64,000 nt of DNA. Source: Hoeflea sp038900095. GTDB lineage: Bacteria > Pseudomonadota > Alphaproteobacteria > Rhizobiales > Rhizobiaceae. This document shows, one piece after another, positions 1 through 8,367 of this stretch (positions within the stretch are counted from its first letter, which is position 1; every line of letters begins with the position of its first letter). The notes under the pieces are model-generated. The model saw nothing but the letters and a program-made list of their open reading frames with translations. It did not search any database and was not told the origin of the DNA. The translations under genes were made by a program, and so were the position numbers. Where the stretch lies: the NCBI RefSeq assembly GCF_038900095.1, contig NZ_JBBMQQ010000009.1:115237-179236 (forward strand), read 5' to 3'.

Positions 1-514
1 CCGAGCCTGGAGAAGCTCCCAGTCCCGCGTCGTCGTAAATGTCAAAGCCGGCACGCCAGTCGGGCGTGCGGCGGTCAAGATACGCTTCCAGTAGCCCAAG
101 GCTTTCAGAATCGCCTGCCAGTTCGGAATGCAGCTGCATCAGGTCGGGCTCGTCGAGATTGTTGAGTTCGCGTCCCTCAAAGCTGCCCGCGAGAACAAGG
201 CCGTTCATTTCACCGGTATCGAGATCGAGTTCCATTTCGAGCGCGGCTGATCGGACATAGGATTGCCCACCCGGCTGGCGGGTGGCGCGTGATGCCCTGC
301 GAGCGCGCGAAAACATCGCCGCTGCAAATGCCAGCAGCGGAATGCCGATGCTGGCGCGGCCGATCAGTGTGAGAACGCCCCCCACACCGGCCATGGCGAC
401 AGGCAGGCCGTAGCGGAGAGTAGCGGCAAGAGCCGAAGGTTTGACGCTGAGCAAGCCGGCCACCACTGCCAGCAGGATCAATGCGCCGCCTAGAAACACT
501 GCAATTGGACTCAT
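1..514 (-). CDS. DnaJ-like inner-membrane protein, N-terminal part (partial)
   Basis: The gene begins at an ATG at 514 and runs off the left edge, leaving about 171 residues. Three hydrophobic stretches (residues 4-23, 34-52, 57-69) are followed by a basic turn (RARRASRATR). A cytosolic segment ending in a YLDRR-P-W motif then leads towards the missing C-terminus. This layout matches rhizobial membrane proteins that end in a J domain, but the J domain itself is outside the window, so the name is inference. The start overlaps the stop of the upstream VWA gene by 4 bases (ATGA), so the two are translationally coupled. Confidence 0.6.
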   Translation of the reverse strand, partial: MSPIAVFLGGALILLAVVAGLLSVKPSALAATLRYGLPVAMAGVGGVLTLIGRASIGIPLLAFAAAMFSRARRASRATRQPGGQSYVRSAALEMELDLDTGEMNGLVLAGSFEGRELNNLDEPDLMQLHSELAGDSESLGLLEAYLDRRTPDWRAGFDIYDDAGLGASPGS

Positions 515-1284
515 GAACGCCCAGAACCTCCGTCACCGTTTTTGCCTGGCCCGAGTTGTTCCAGCAACAACCGCGCCGCCGAACCGCCGGATCTTTCAAG
601 CGCCAGCCGCCCTCCGGTCGCATAGGTTGCGACAGCGCGAAGCAATGCGGCAAGTTCCGAGGCGGCATTCTGATCGAACCGGACATAGGCGCCGCCGGTA
701 ACGCGGGCAATCTCGCGAAATCCGATGGCAGCAGCCGGATCCTGGCCTTCATGGAACATGAAACAGGGCACTTTTCTCAGCGCCAGTTCGCCGGCGACCA
801 CAGCCAGCTTGTCGATGTCTTCTTCCATCGCGTCACCGATATAGACCAGCGCGCTGACCGGCTTGGCTTTCGCCTCATCGGCAACATGGCGCAACACCCG
901 GCCAATCTGGGTCTGGCCGCCACGGCAATCGATCCGCGTCATCAGGTCTGAAAGCTGCTTTGTATCATTGACCCAGCGCGAGGCGCGGCATTCGCCCAGA
1001 CCACGAAAGTAGATCAGCTGCACCGAGAGTGCACCGGCTTTTCCGGCCGCGTTGAACATCTCCGCCTGCAAGGTGCATGCGCTGTCCCACGTCGGCTGGC
1101 GGCTCATCGTGGCATCCAGCGCAAAGGCCAGCCGGCCCGAGCCGGTGGCCGCGGGCACAACCTGTTTGGCGGCCGACAGGAATGCGGCGATCTCGGATTT
1201 CGACGACACCGGCGCATTGCCGGGAAGCGCGGTCGTGCCACGCTTCGACAAGGCTCTGTCAGTTCCGGTCTTATCTTTGGCCAT
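511..1284 (-). CDS. VWA-domain protein
   Basis: 257 residues. A von Willebrand A-like fold is suggested by LAFALDATMS (residues about 53-62), whose DATMS replaces the usual DxSxS metal motif, then a central threonine in GGQTQIGRVL and an ALVYIGDAMEE strand. There is no signal peptide or membrane segment, so it is probably cytosolic. It is coupled by a 4-base overlap to the DnaJ-like membrane protein downstream, a pairing often seen in Rhizobiales. I infer a joint role in envelope or protein-complex handling; no activity can be read from the sequence. Confidence 0.7.
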   Translation of the reverse strand: MAKDKTGTDRALSKRGTTALPGNAPVSSKSEIAAFLSAAKQVVPAATGSGRLAFALDATMSRQPTWDSACTLQAEMFNAAGKAGALSVQLIYFRGLGECRASRWVNDTKQLSDLMTRIDCRGGQTQIGRVLRHVADEAKAKPVSALVYIGDAMEEDIDKLAVVAGELALRKVPCFMFHEGQDPAAAIGFREIARVTGGAYVRFDQNAASELAALLRAVATYATGGRLALERSGGSAARLLLEQLGPGKNGDGGSGRS

Positions 1285-1405
1285 GGGATCCGGCTACCAA
1301 CTTCATCCGCTGCGACAATCCACTTCCAGGTGGCCACTTCAACGTGGTCCGCTTCAATGTGGCGCTTTATCCTGACAACACAAGGGTGTGCGGTGCAGGT
1401 TTGGC

Positions 1406-1843
1406 TCACAGAAGCCCGAGACCTGCCAGCTCACGCTTGAGTTCGGGCGGCAGTTCATCATCTCCGGAGCCGGATGCGCCAAGATCCGGCGGCGCGTCTT
1501 TCGGATCGAGGTAGCGCCAACCCTGGAACGGACGGCGCGGTGCCCATGAGGTTTCGTGCAGCACCGGCTCGAGCACCAGATGGCAACGATTGATGCCGTC
1601 AACATCGGTAAAGGGGCGGATTTCCAGCAGACGCTGCCGGGCCTGGATGTTGCCCTTGATCACCCAGTAGAGCGAGCCGCCGTCGAGCAGTTCCGCAGCC
1701 CGCTTCGGCACCATTCGCGTGGTGTGAAACTGTTCGGGCACCTGTCCCGCTGCCGCCATCGTGGCCAGGCGGCGCTGCATCCAGTCGCGCTGGTCTTCGA
1801 CGCTTTCCGCGCCGACACAGAGTTTGAGAATATGAAGAGCCAT
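1406..1843 (-). CDS. DUF1489 family protein
   Basis: 145 residues beginning MALHILKLCVGAES, the conserved start of the alphaproteobacterial DUF1489 family, and containing the ET-WAPRRPFQGWRYL block typical of it. Function is unknown; it is soluble with no signal peptide. An in-frame start 12 codons upstream is possible, but the family begins at this methionine. It stands alone between the VWA gene and a small conserved gene on the same strand. Confidence 0.8.
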   Translation of the reverse strand: MALHILKLCVGAESVEDQRDWMQRRLATMAAAGQVPEQFHTTRMVPKRAAELLDGGSLYWVIKGNIQARQRLLEIRPFTDVDGINRCHLVLEPVLHETSWAPRRPFQGWRYLDPKDAPPDLGASGSGDDELPPELKRELAGLGLL

Positions 1844-1977
1844 ACGACGATACATCGGGTGCCAATGGCTCCGGGTCAAGCCGGGTGCCTACGAAACCCG
1901 GTATCGTCCACAGGCCCGGCGTGGCTGCAAAAAACGGAGCGTTCAGTCCCGCGTGGCGAAAATCCCCAGAAAGCGGG

Positions 1978-2283
1978 TCAGCACTTGACCAATCGCAGCG
2001 GTTTGGTCGCTTCCCGCCGGATTATCCCTTTTGCTTCCAGATCAAGCTGGGCGGCCTTAAGCCACCAACCGGCCTTATCGCCACCGGGGAACAGATCCTG
2101 CTGAAGCTTGGGAAGCAACAGGGCCTTGGCCTCGGCCACGGACAAGCCTGGCCCGGATGTTGGCAATACCGCCAAGAGTGCGTCTCGCATGGCCTCGTAT
2201 TTCGACCGGTCGACACGGTAAACCCGCCCCGGGGAGGTAAAGTTCTCGATTTCGATCCTGTCATCTTTCGAGTTCGCCATCAT
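1978..2283 (-). CDS. Small conserved protein (DUF6958-like)
   Basis: About 101 residues. It carries IEIENFTSPGRVYRVD, then a winged-helix-like stretch and a DLFPGGDKAGWWLKAAQLDLEAKGII block before a basic end. This matches a short conserved bacterial family with no assigned function. Two adjacent ATGs (2281-2283 and 2278-2280) follow a GAGG; the second has the better spacing. It lies 38 bases after the sdaA stop and is probably co-transcribed with it. Confidence 0.65.
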   Translation of the reverse strand: MMANSKDDRIEIENFTSPGRVYRVDRSKYEAMRDALLAVLPTSGPGLSVAEAKALLLPKLQQDLFPGGDKAGWWLKAAQLDLEAKGIIRREATKPLRLVKC

Positions 2284-2321
2284 GCCTCGCGTGGAATTAG
2301 AACTGGCTTTGGACGCTACTC

Positions 2322-3722
2322 TCAGCACTCCACCACGTTGACGGCAAGCCCGCCGGTGGAGGTCTCCTTGTAGCGCTCGTTCATGTCGAGGCCGGTCTGC
2401 CGCATGGTCTCGATACAGGCGTCGAGCGGCACGAAATGCTGGCCATCGCCCTTCATCGCCAGCGAGGCGGCGGTGACCGCCTTGACCGCGCCCAGCGCGT
2501 TGCGCTCGATGCAGGGCACCTGAACCAGCCCGCCGACAGGGTCGCAGGTCATGCCCAGATGATGTTCGAGTGCAATTTCAGCCGCATTTTCAATTTGTTC
2601 CGGCGTGCCGCCCATAACAGCGGCAAGGCCGGCCGCTGACATGGCGGCGGCGGAGCCGACTTCGCCCTGGCACCCGACCTCGGCGCCGGAGATCGAGGCA
2701 TTGTGCTTGATGATGCCGCCGACCGCGGCGGCGGTCAGCAGGTAATCACGGACCGACTGCTGGTCCGCACCATCGTGGAACTGCATGACATAGCGGATGG
2801 TGGCGGGAATGACGCCGGCTGCGCCGTTGGTCGGCGCGGTGACGACGCGGCCGCCGGAGGCATTCTCCTCGTTGACCGCCATGGCATAGACACTCAGCCA
2901 GTCATTGGCGAGCAGCGGGTTACGCCGGTTCTGCCGCCATTCCTCCTGCAGCTTGTCGTGCAGGATACGAGCCCGGCGGCGGACCTTGAGCCCGCCGGGC
3001 ATGATGCCCTCGCCCGACAGGCCGCGGTCGATGCAACCGCTCATGGCGCTCCAGATGCGGTCAAGCCCGGCGTCGAGCTCCTCGCGGGACATGTGGGTTT
3101 CTTCGTTGGCCCGCTTCATCTGCGCAATTGTCAGGCCGGAGCTTGCAGCCATTTCGAGCATCTGCTTGGCATTGCCGAAGGGATAGGGCACGGACTTGTC
3201 GACCGGGGCCCTGGTCTTGCTCTTCAAGGCTTCCAGTTCGGTGTCGGTAACGACAAAACCGCCTCCCACCGAATAATAGATCCGGCGCAGGAGCATTTTT
3301 CCGTCACGATCGAAAGCGGAAAACATCATGCCGTTGGCATGACCCGGCAAGGCCTGCTTCTTGTCAAAGACCAGATCCGTCTGCGGGTCGAAATGATAGC
3401 CCGGATGGCCAGGAGGGTTGATCATCCGGCTACTCTCGACTTCGGCGATGATCGCATCCATCCGGTCAGGATCAACCTGGTCGGGCAACTCGCCGGTGAG
3501 GCCAAGCACCACCGCCCTGCCCGTTCCGTGACCGATGCCGGTAAAGGCCAGCGAGCCATGCAGGCTGACCTTGATGGAATCGACCTTCGCCCCCGCCGGC
3601 CGTGGCCAGTCAGGACCGGCGATCTCGTCGAGGAAGCGCACGGCAGCGGACATCGGCCCCATCGTGTGAGAACTCGACGGCCCGACGCCAATCTTGAAAA
3701 CATCAAAAACAGAAAGAAACAT
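2322..3722 (-). CDS. sdaA: L-serine ammonia-lyase (iron-sulfur type)
   Basis: 466 residues, the usual size of single-chain L-serine dehydratases. It deaminates L-serine to pyruvate and ammonia in the cytosol. The start FLSVFDVFKIGVGPSSSHTMGPM is the family N-terminus (beta domain), and the C-terminal alpha domain holds the cluster cysteines in AEVGCQGEVG and MTCDPVGGLVQVPCIERNA. The start at 3722 is chosen because the family begins MFLSVFDVF; a further ATG 11 codons upstream gives an unrelated extension. The next gene downstream is the small DUF6958-like gene. Confidence 0.95.
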   Translation of the reverse strand: MFLSVFDVFKIGVGPSSSHTMGPMSAAVRFLDEIAGPDWPRPAGAKVDSIKVSLHGSLAFTGIGHGTGRAVVLGLTGELPDQVDPDRMDAIIAEVESSRMINPPGHPGYHFDPQTDLVFDKKQALPGHANGMMFSAFDRDGKMLLRRIYYSVGGGFVVTDTELEALKSKTRAPVDKSVPYPFGNAKQMLEMAASSGLTIAQMKRANEETHMSREELDAGLDRIWSAMSGCIDRGLSGEGIMPGGLKVRRRARILHDKLQEEWRQNRRNPLLANDWLSVYAMAVNEENASGGRVVTAPTNGAAGVIPATIRYVMQFHDGADQQSVRDYLLTAAAVGGIIKHNASISGAEVGCQGEVGSAAAMSAAGLAAVMGGTPEQIENAAEIALEHHLGMTCDPVGGLVQVPCIERNALGAVKAVTAASLAMKGDGQHFVPLDACIETMRQTGLDMNERYKETSTGGLAVNVVEC

Positions 3723-3851
3723 GGTTCGTGGCAGCTCCGGTAAGAACGAACACATTACATGCGCGGCCTGCTCCGAACCGTCAATCCACCGACTTCCAAT
3801 GCCGCGACAGCGACAGGGCTATTTGGGATGCCGGGAAGTGGACAAAGAAAA

Positions 3852-3881
3852 GCAGCGCCGACCGGTCTGGTCAGGCGCTGC
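3852..3881 (-). terminator. Rho-independent terminator
   Basis: An 8-bp perfect stem GCAGCGCC/GGCGCTGC is followed on the minus strand by TTTTCTTT. It lies just after the small minus-strand gene at 3904-4005 and insulates it from sdaA. Confidence 0.8.
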
Positions 3882-3903
3882 CTTTGTCAGATCATACGTT
3901 TGC

Positions 3904-4005
3904 TCAGATGCCGCCGAAAAGGTAGGCCAGTGCAAGAATTCCCGAAAAACCGATCACTGCGCGGGCGGTAATGCCCCAGCAGGACTTCTGTGCGGTCTCT
4001 TCCAT
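3904..4005 (-). CDS. 33-residue single-pass membrane peptide
   Basis: A short reading frame starts at ATG 4003-4005, preceded by GGAG with a 5-base spacer, and encodes MEETAQKSCWGITARAVIGF followed by SGILALAYLFGGI. The polar head plus one hydrophobic helix (about residues 16-33) predicts a small inner-membrane peptide. A strong terminator follows 22 bases after the stop, so it looks like its own transcription unit. I do not recognise the family. It is too short for most gene finders, and it is the only coding signal in the roughly 590-base gap between sdaA and the DUF599 gene. Confidence 0.6.
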   Translation of the reverse strand: MEETAQKSCWGITARAVIGFSGILALAYLFGGI

Positions 4006-4314
4006 GATCACTCCGGTTATCAAACTGTCTGTCAGGCCGCGTCGTCCATGTGGACGCGCTCAGCGCAGGACCGGGTGTTTAACGATGCGGTAATCATTTC
4101 GCAACTGCAAAAAAGGCAATTCTGTGGCCGCTTTTTCATATCAGCCCATGCGTTTGTGCATGGCTGCGTGCAAGATCAACAGCTTAGACCGAATTCCTCC
4201 AATCAGCCCCCACGTTTCCGCCCTCACTTTGGCCACGAACATGAAAAAATGGTTACCGTCCGGAGCCGCAACACAGGCTTTGCGTCGAACCACGCTTCAT
4301 GGCAAAACCCCTGC

Positions 4315-5010
4315 ATGACAAATTATGATTATCTGGCGATTGCCTGGTTCGCACTGTCGTGGTTCGTGTTCTCGCTGGCGTCCAACAACCGTTTGCCGAT
4401 CAAGCGGGTGAGTCTGACGACAGCGATGAACCAGCACCGTATCCGCTGGATGCAGATCGCGGCGCGGCGCGACCTGCGCATGATCGATACCGCCATCCTG
4501 GCGGGGCTGCAAAACGGGACCGCTTTCTTTGCCTCGACAACGATCTTTGCCATCGGCGGGTGTTTCGCGTTGCTCGGCGCAACAGACCGGGTGCTGGCAA
4601 TAGCCGACGACCTGCCGATTCCCCTGGTTGCCGACCCGGTTGCGTTCGAACTCAAGGTCTTTGGGCTGATCGCGATCTTCGCCTACGCGTTCTTCAAGTT
4701 CGGCTGGTCCTACCGGCTGTTCAACTACACCACGATCCTGTTCGGCGCGATTCCGATGAAAGATGACCTGCCGGATGACCGGATCGAACTCGACGCCGCC
4801 GCCAACCGGGCCGCGGCGCTCAATACTCTGGCCGGGCGGCATTTCAATGCCGGGCTGAGGGCCATTTTTCTGTCGATCGGCTATCTCGGCTGGTTTGTCG
4901 GCCCCTTCGTACTGATGGGCACAACCACGCTGGTGATCCTGGTGCTGCTCAGGCGGCAATTCTTCTCAAACGCGCGCACCGCGATCCTCAAGGACACCAT
5001 CAACCCGTGA
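4315..5010 (+). CDS. DUF599 family membrane protein
   Basis: 231 residues with four hydrophobic segments (about 5-24, 70-90, 113-133, 183-215) and the conserved cytosolic loop NQHRIRWM-IAARRDLRMIDTAILAGLQNGTAFFASTT of the DUF599 family. Function is unknown. The same frame stays open upstream to 3694, but that part lacks family similarity and covers the small minus-strand gene. The ATG at 4315 is the family start. Its stop overlaps the GTG of the next gene by 4 bases. Confidence 0.85.
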   Translation: MTNYDYLAIAWFALSWFVFSLASNNRLPIKRVSLTTAMNQHRIRWMQIAARRDLRMIDTAILAGLQNGTAFFASTTIFAIGGCFALLGATDRVLAIADDLPIPLVADPVAFELKVFGLIAIFAYAFFKFGWSYRLFNYTTILFGAIPMKDDLPDDRIELDAAANRAAALNTLAGRHFNAGLRAIFLSIGYLGWFVGPFVLMGTTTLVILVLLRRQFFSNARTAILKDTINP

Positions 5011-5306
5011 CCCAGTCTCCATCGTTCGACGCTCAGGCGCTGCGCGCCGCCATTCTTGACCTGCTCAACAGCCGCCCTGAGGGAAAGAGCATTTCTCCGA
5101 CCGAGGCAGCGCGGGCGCTTGCCGGCTCGGATGAACGGCAGTGGAGCCGGCTGATGAAGCCCTTGCGGGCCGTCGCGGTGGATATGGCCAAGGCAGGCGA
5201 TCTCGAGATCCTGCGCAAGGGCAAGCCGGTCGATCCATCGAACTTCCGCGGCGTCTATCGCCTTGGCTTGCCGGACGGCAAAGCCAGCGGCAGCTCCGCC
5301 GCATGA
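5007..5306 (+). CDS. DUF3253 family protein
   Basis: 99 residues, starting at a GTG that overlaps the preceding stop (GTGA). The sequence RAAILDLLNSRPEGKSISPTEAAR-L and LMKPLR-VAVDMAKAGDLEILRKGKPVDP with FRGVYRLGL is the DUF3253 winged-helix-like domain. Function is unknown, possibly nucleic-acid binding. It is coupled at both ends, since its own stop overlaps the next ATG (ATGA). Confidence 0.85.
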   Translation: MTQSPSFDAQALRAAILDLLNSRPEGKSISPTEAARALAGSDERQWSRLMKPLRAVAVDMAKAGDLEILRKGKPVDPSNFRGVYRLGLPDGKASGSSAA

Positions 5307-6220
5307 GTTCAGCCACGCAGCCGATCAGGACGCCAACACGGCTGGACCTGAGCCTCATGGTGATGGCATCCCTGATCTGGGCTTCGGGGTTCATTGCCAT
5401 CCGTGTGGCCGTGCCCGAAACCGGGCCGGTGTGGCTGGCTGCGATCCGTGTCGGCATCGGCTTTCTCGTGCTTCTGCCTTATGCCATCTGGCGCGGCATG
5501 GTGTGGCCCGCAGGCCGCGGCCAGTGGGGCCTGATCGTCGGCATGGCGCTGTTGAATATCGTGGTCCCCTTCATCCTGGTCGCCTGGGCAGGCAAAACCC
5601 TGGATGCCGGAGTGCTGGCGCTGTTGATGGGAACCGGACCGTTCCTGGCGCTGATCGGCAGCCATTTGATGACCGATGACGACCGGCTGACCCCGCGCAA
5701 GCTGATCTCCGTCCTGCTCGGGTTTGCCGGCATTTTGGTGCTTGTCGGTCCGAGCATCCTTGCCGGGTTTGCCGGCGGTCCGCTGCTGGCCAAGCTGGCA
5801 GCCCTTGGCGCGTCGGTCAGTTATGTGACGGCCGGCCTGCTGATCAGGCGGATCGCCATGCCTCCGGCCCGGCTTGTCTGCCTGGCGCTGGCAATCGGGA
5901 CGGCAGTGCTGATCCCGCTGGCGCTGATGATTGACGGCATGCCGCCTCAAGGGTTGTCCAGTCCCACGCTGTGGTCACTGATCTATCTCGGGCTGTTTCC
6001 CACAGGCATCGCCTACATTGTCCGTTTCATCCTGATCCGCGCCGTTGGCTACTCGCGCTTTTCGCTCTCCGCCAATCTTGTTCCGGTGTTCGGGGTGGCC
6101 CTGGGGGTGATTATTCTGGGCGAGCCGCTGTCGATAAACCTGATAGCCGCCCTGACGCTGGTGCTTGCGGGGCTCTTCGTCAGCAGCGGTGGCAGGAAAC
6201 GCGAAGCAGTCGCCCTGTGA
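5303..6220 (+). CDS. EamA/DMT-superfamily transporter
   Basis: 305 residues made of two EamA repeats with ten predicted membrane helices. The first repeat opens LMVMASLIWASGFIAIRVAV and the second repeat follows LGASVSYVTAGLLIRR. Members export small metabolites or amino acids; the substrate cannot be told. It is the third member of the DUF599-DUF3253-EamA run, joined by a 4-base overlap. Confidence 0.9.
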   Translation: MSSATQPIRTPTRLDLSLMVMASLIWASGFIAIRVAVPETGPVWLAAIRVGIGFLVLLPYAIWRGMVWPAGRGQWGLIVGMALLNIVVPFILVAWAGKTLDAGVLALLMGTGPFLALIGSHLMTDDDRLTPRKLISVLLGFAGILVLVGPSILAGFAGGPLLAKLAALGASVSYVTAGLLIRRIAMPPARLVCLALAIGTAVLIPLALMIDGMPPQGLSSPTLWSLIYLGLFPTGIAYIVRFILIRAVGYSRFSLSANLVPVFGVALGVIILGEPLSINLIAALTLVLAGLFVSSGGRKREAVAL

Positions 6221-6346
6221 AACGGTCCGCGGGCGCGTTCTGTTCTGCCCACGGCTGGCGACACGATGACACAAGGCCCGAGGGCGGGCATCATTTCCGG
6301 GATGTGATTCGGCCGCCTCGCCGATGGATGGGATGGAGAGACAGGT

Positions 6347-7327
6347 TTGAGTGACACCACCGGCACCTTGGCGCCACCACAAAAGCCTTCACGACGCATC
6401 GGCGTGCTCGACCTGGCCCGGGGCCTGGCCTTGTTCGCGATGGCAACCTACCATTTCTCCTGGGACCTGGAACTGTTCGGCTATCTTGAGCCCGGCACCA
6501 CGACGCACGGGCTGTTCAAGGCCTATGCCCGCTCCATCGCCGGCAGCTTCCTGTTCCTGGCCGGTGTCAGCCTGGTATTGGCCCACGGCAAGGGTGTGAG
6601 ACCGACCGCATTCATCAGGCGCGTGGCCATGGTGGCAGGTGCAGCGGCGCTGATCAGCCTGGTGACCTATTTCGCCACGCCGGACAGCTTCATCTATTTC
6701 GGCATCCTGCATGCAATCGCCGCTTCAAGCGTGATCGGTCTCGCGTTCCTGCGGCTGCCGGTGCTGTTTACGGTCCTGGCCGGCATCGTCTGCATCGGGC
6801 TGCCGGGATTTTACCGGCACGAGCTGTTCAATCCCGCCTGGCTGTCATGGATCGGGCTGTTCACGGTGCCTCCGCGGTCAAATGACTTCGTGCCGCTGAT
6901 GCCCTGGCTGGGCCCCTTCCTGGTCGGCATGGGCCTGACCAAGTATGCGGTCTCGCAGAACCTGACCGAACGCCTGGCCGCGTTTGACACGGGGACAGGC
7001 CCGGCCGCCCGCGCGACACGGTTCTGCGGCCGTCACAGTCTGGCCTTCTACCTGGTGCATCAACCGGTGCTGCTGTCGTTTGTCTGGGTCGCGTCCCAGA
7101 TCATTCCGGCCACTCCGGCTGATCCGCTGCCGGCATTTGTCTCGGAGTGTGAAATCGGTTGCGAAGCCAACAACAGCGTTGCATTCTGCAAAAGGTTTTG
7201 CGGGTGTGTCACCGATGAATTGCTTTCACAGGAACTGTTTCAGCCCTTCATTTCGGGCCAAATTACACAGGATTCAGATGCGCGCATCCCCGCAATCATC
7301 GAACAATGCACAGCAACATCACATTAG
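6347..7327 (+). CDS. DUF1624/heparan-alpha-glucosaminide acetyltransferase-like membrane protein
   Basis: 326 residues from a TTG start preceded by GGAGAGACAGG. The N-terminus RRIGVLDLARGLALFAMATYHFSWDL matches the DUF1624 acyltransferase-like membrane family, with about seven helices and the HSLAFYLVHQPVLLSFVW segment near residue 230. A hydrophilic tail after residue 260 holds five cysteines spaced C-x3-C...C-x3-C-x-C and a later one, which may be an oxidised or metal-binding extension. The substrate is unknown; relatives act on envelope glycans. Confidence 0.75.
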   Translation: MSDTTGTLAPPQKPSRRIGVLDLARGLALFAMATYHFSWDLELFGYLEPGTTTHGLFKAYARSIAGSFLFLAGVSLVLAHGKGVRPTAFIRRVAMVAGAAALISLVTYFATPDSFIYFGILHAIAASSVIGLAFLRLPVLFTVLAGIVCIGLPGFYRHELFNPAWLSWIGLFTVPPRSNDFVPLMPWLGPFLVGMGLTKYAVSQNLTERLAAFDTGTGPAARATRFCGRHSLAFYLVHQPVLLSFVWVASQIIPATPADPLPAFVSECEIGCEANNSVAFCKRFCGCVTDELLSQELFQPFISGQITQDSDARIPAIIEQCTATSH

Positions 7328-7393
7328 ACGCACATTATTGTACTGATACATTTTTAGAACCGAACCAAATTTGAAAACAGGGGATTCCGATTG

Positions 7394-7858
7394 ATGAATG
7401 CCTACCGGGAGAGTCCGAACTTAATACCCTGGCCGCCATTGCTGCTTGCCGGGTTTGCGCTTGCCGCGATCATTCTTGATTTCATTGCGCCATGGCCGCT
7501 CGAATTCAACGGCATCCAGACGCTGGGGGCGCTGCTGATCGTTGTGGCGCTTGGCATCGACCTGTGGGCGATGAGAACGCTGCACGATTCCCAAACCACG
7601 ATCCTGCCCAATCGCGGCTCCAGCCATCTGGTTGCGCACGGGCCGTTTGCCTACAGCCGCAACCCGATCTATCTGGCCAACATGCTGCTGCTTGCCGGAA
7701 TCGGCTGCCTGCTGATGAATGCGTGGTTTTTGCTGCTGGCGCCGATAGACGGCATCATGACGTATTTCCTCGCCATCAGGCGGGAGGAAAGTCATCTGCT
7801 GGCCAAGTTCGGATACCAGTTCGAAGATTATTGCCGCAGGGTCCGGCGCTGGATCTAA
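7394..7858 (+). CDS. Isoprenylcysteine methyltransferase-like membrane protein
   Basis: 154 residues with four or five membrane helices and the ICMT/PEMT-fold signature HGPFAYSRNPIYLANMLLLAGIG followed by a C-terminal EES-LLAKFG-Q-EDYCRRVRRWI. This family methylates small or lipidic acceptors at the membrane using S-adenosylmethionine. ATG 7394 is preferred over the TTG one codon upstream; an AGGGGA lies 9 bases before that TTG. The acceptor is unknown. Confidence 0.8.
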   Translation: MNAYRESPNLIPWPPLLLAGFALAAIILDFIAPWPLEFNGIQTLGALLIVVALGIDLWAMRTLHDSQTTILPNRGSSHLVAHGPFAYSRNPIYLANMLLLAGIGCLLMNAWFLLLAPIDGIMTYFLAIRREESHLLAKFGYQFEDYCRRVRRWI

Positions 7859-7895
7859 AGCGCGCCGGGGCCCGGAGGGAACATTTGTGCCAGGC

Positions 7896-8282
7896 TCAGG
7901 TGTTGACGCCGATCTCGGCGAGCCGGGTCAGGCAGGATTCCTCGATATGATCGAGCTCAACCAGTGTTTCCTCGATGTCCCGGCGTTTCTGGCGCAGGTC
8001 CTCGCGTTTTTCCTCGACCTTGCGCATCAGCAAGCGCAATTGCCCGGCTTCACCCGGGGGATCCTTGTAAACCTGGATGATTTCGCGGATTTCGGCTATG
8101 GTGAAGCCTATGCGGCGTCCGCGCAGGATTTCCTGGATCAGGCGCCGGTCGGCTGACCGGAACAAGCGGGTCCGGCCACGGCGTTCGGGCTGGATCAGCC
8201 CCTCGTCTTCGTAAAAGCGCAAGGTCCGGGTTGATATCCCGAACTCACGGGTCAACTCGGTGATGGTGTAATATTTGTCCAA
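7896..8282 (-). CDS. MerR-family transcriptional regulator
   Basis: 128 residues, starting at TTG 8280-8282 because the family begins DKYYTITELTREFGIS. An N-terminal winged helix (residues 3-70, with TRTLRFYEDEGLIQPERRGRTRLF) is followed by a coiled coil (about 75-115, VEEKREDLRQKRRDIEETLVE). There are no conserved sensing cysteines in the C-terminus, so it is not a metal sensor of the MerR/CueR type. It resembles the short alphaproteobacterial MerR group linked to branched-chain and acyl-CoA catabolism, but no such genes adjoin it here. A palindrome lies just upstream of the start. Confidence 0.85.
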   Translation of the reverse strand: MDKYYTITELTREFGISTRTLRFYEDEGLIQPERRGRTRLFRSADRRLIQEILRGRRIGFTIAEIREIIQVYKDPPGEAGQLRLLMRKVEEKREDLRQKRRDIEETLVELDHIEESCLTRLAEIGVNT

Positions 8283-8311
8283 AGCGGATCGATCCTGCGA
8301 AATTTGATGAC

Positions 8312-8333
8312 GACTTACTTTTACGTATAAGTC
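8312..8333. promoter_or_regulatory. Candidate MerR operator
   Basis: A perfect 6-bp inverted repeat GACTTA-N10-TAAGTC lies 30-51 bases upstream of the MerR TTG start and downstream of the mgtE stop. The size fits a MerR-type operator overlapping a promoter spacer and suggests autoregulation. Binding is inferred from position and symmetry only. Confidence 0.5.
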
Positions 8334-8367
8334 AAAATCGGCATCATGACCACCGCAGCATTTCAAA

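Noticed and set aside
3694..4314. N-terminal extension of the DUF599 frame
   Set aside because: It has no family similarity and lies over the terminator and the small minus-strand gene. DUF599 begins at 4315.
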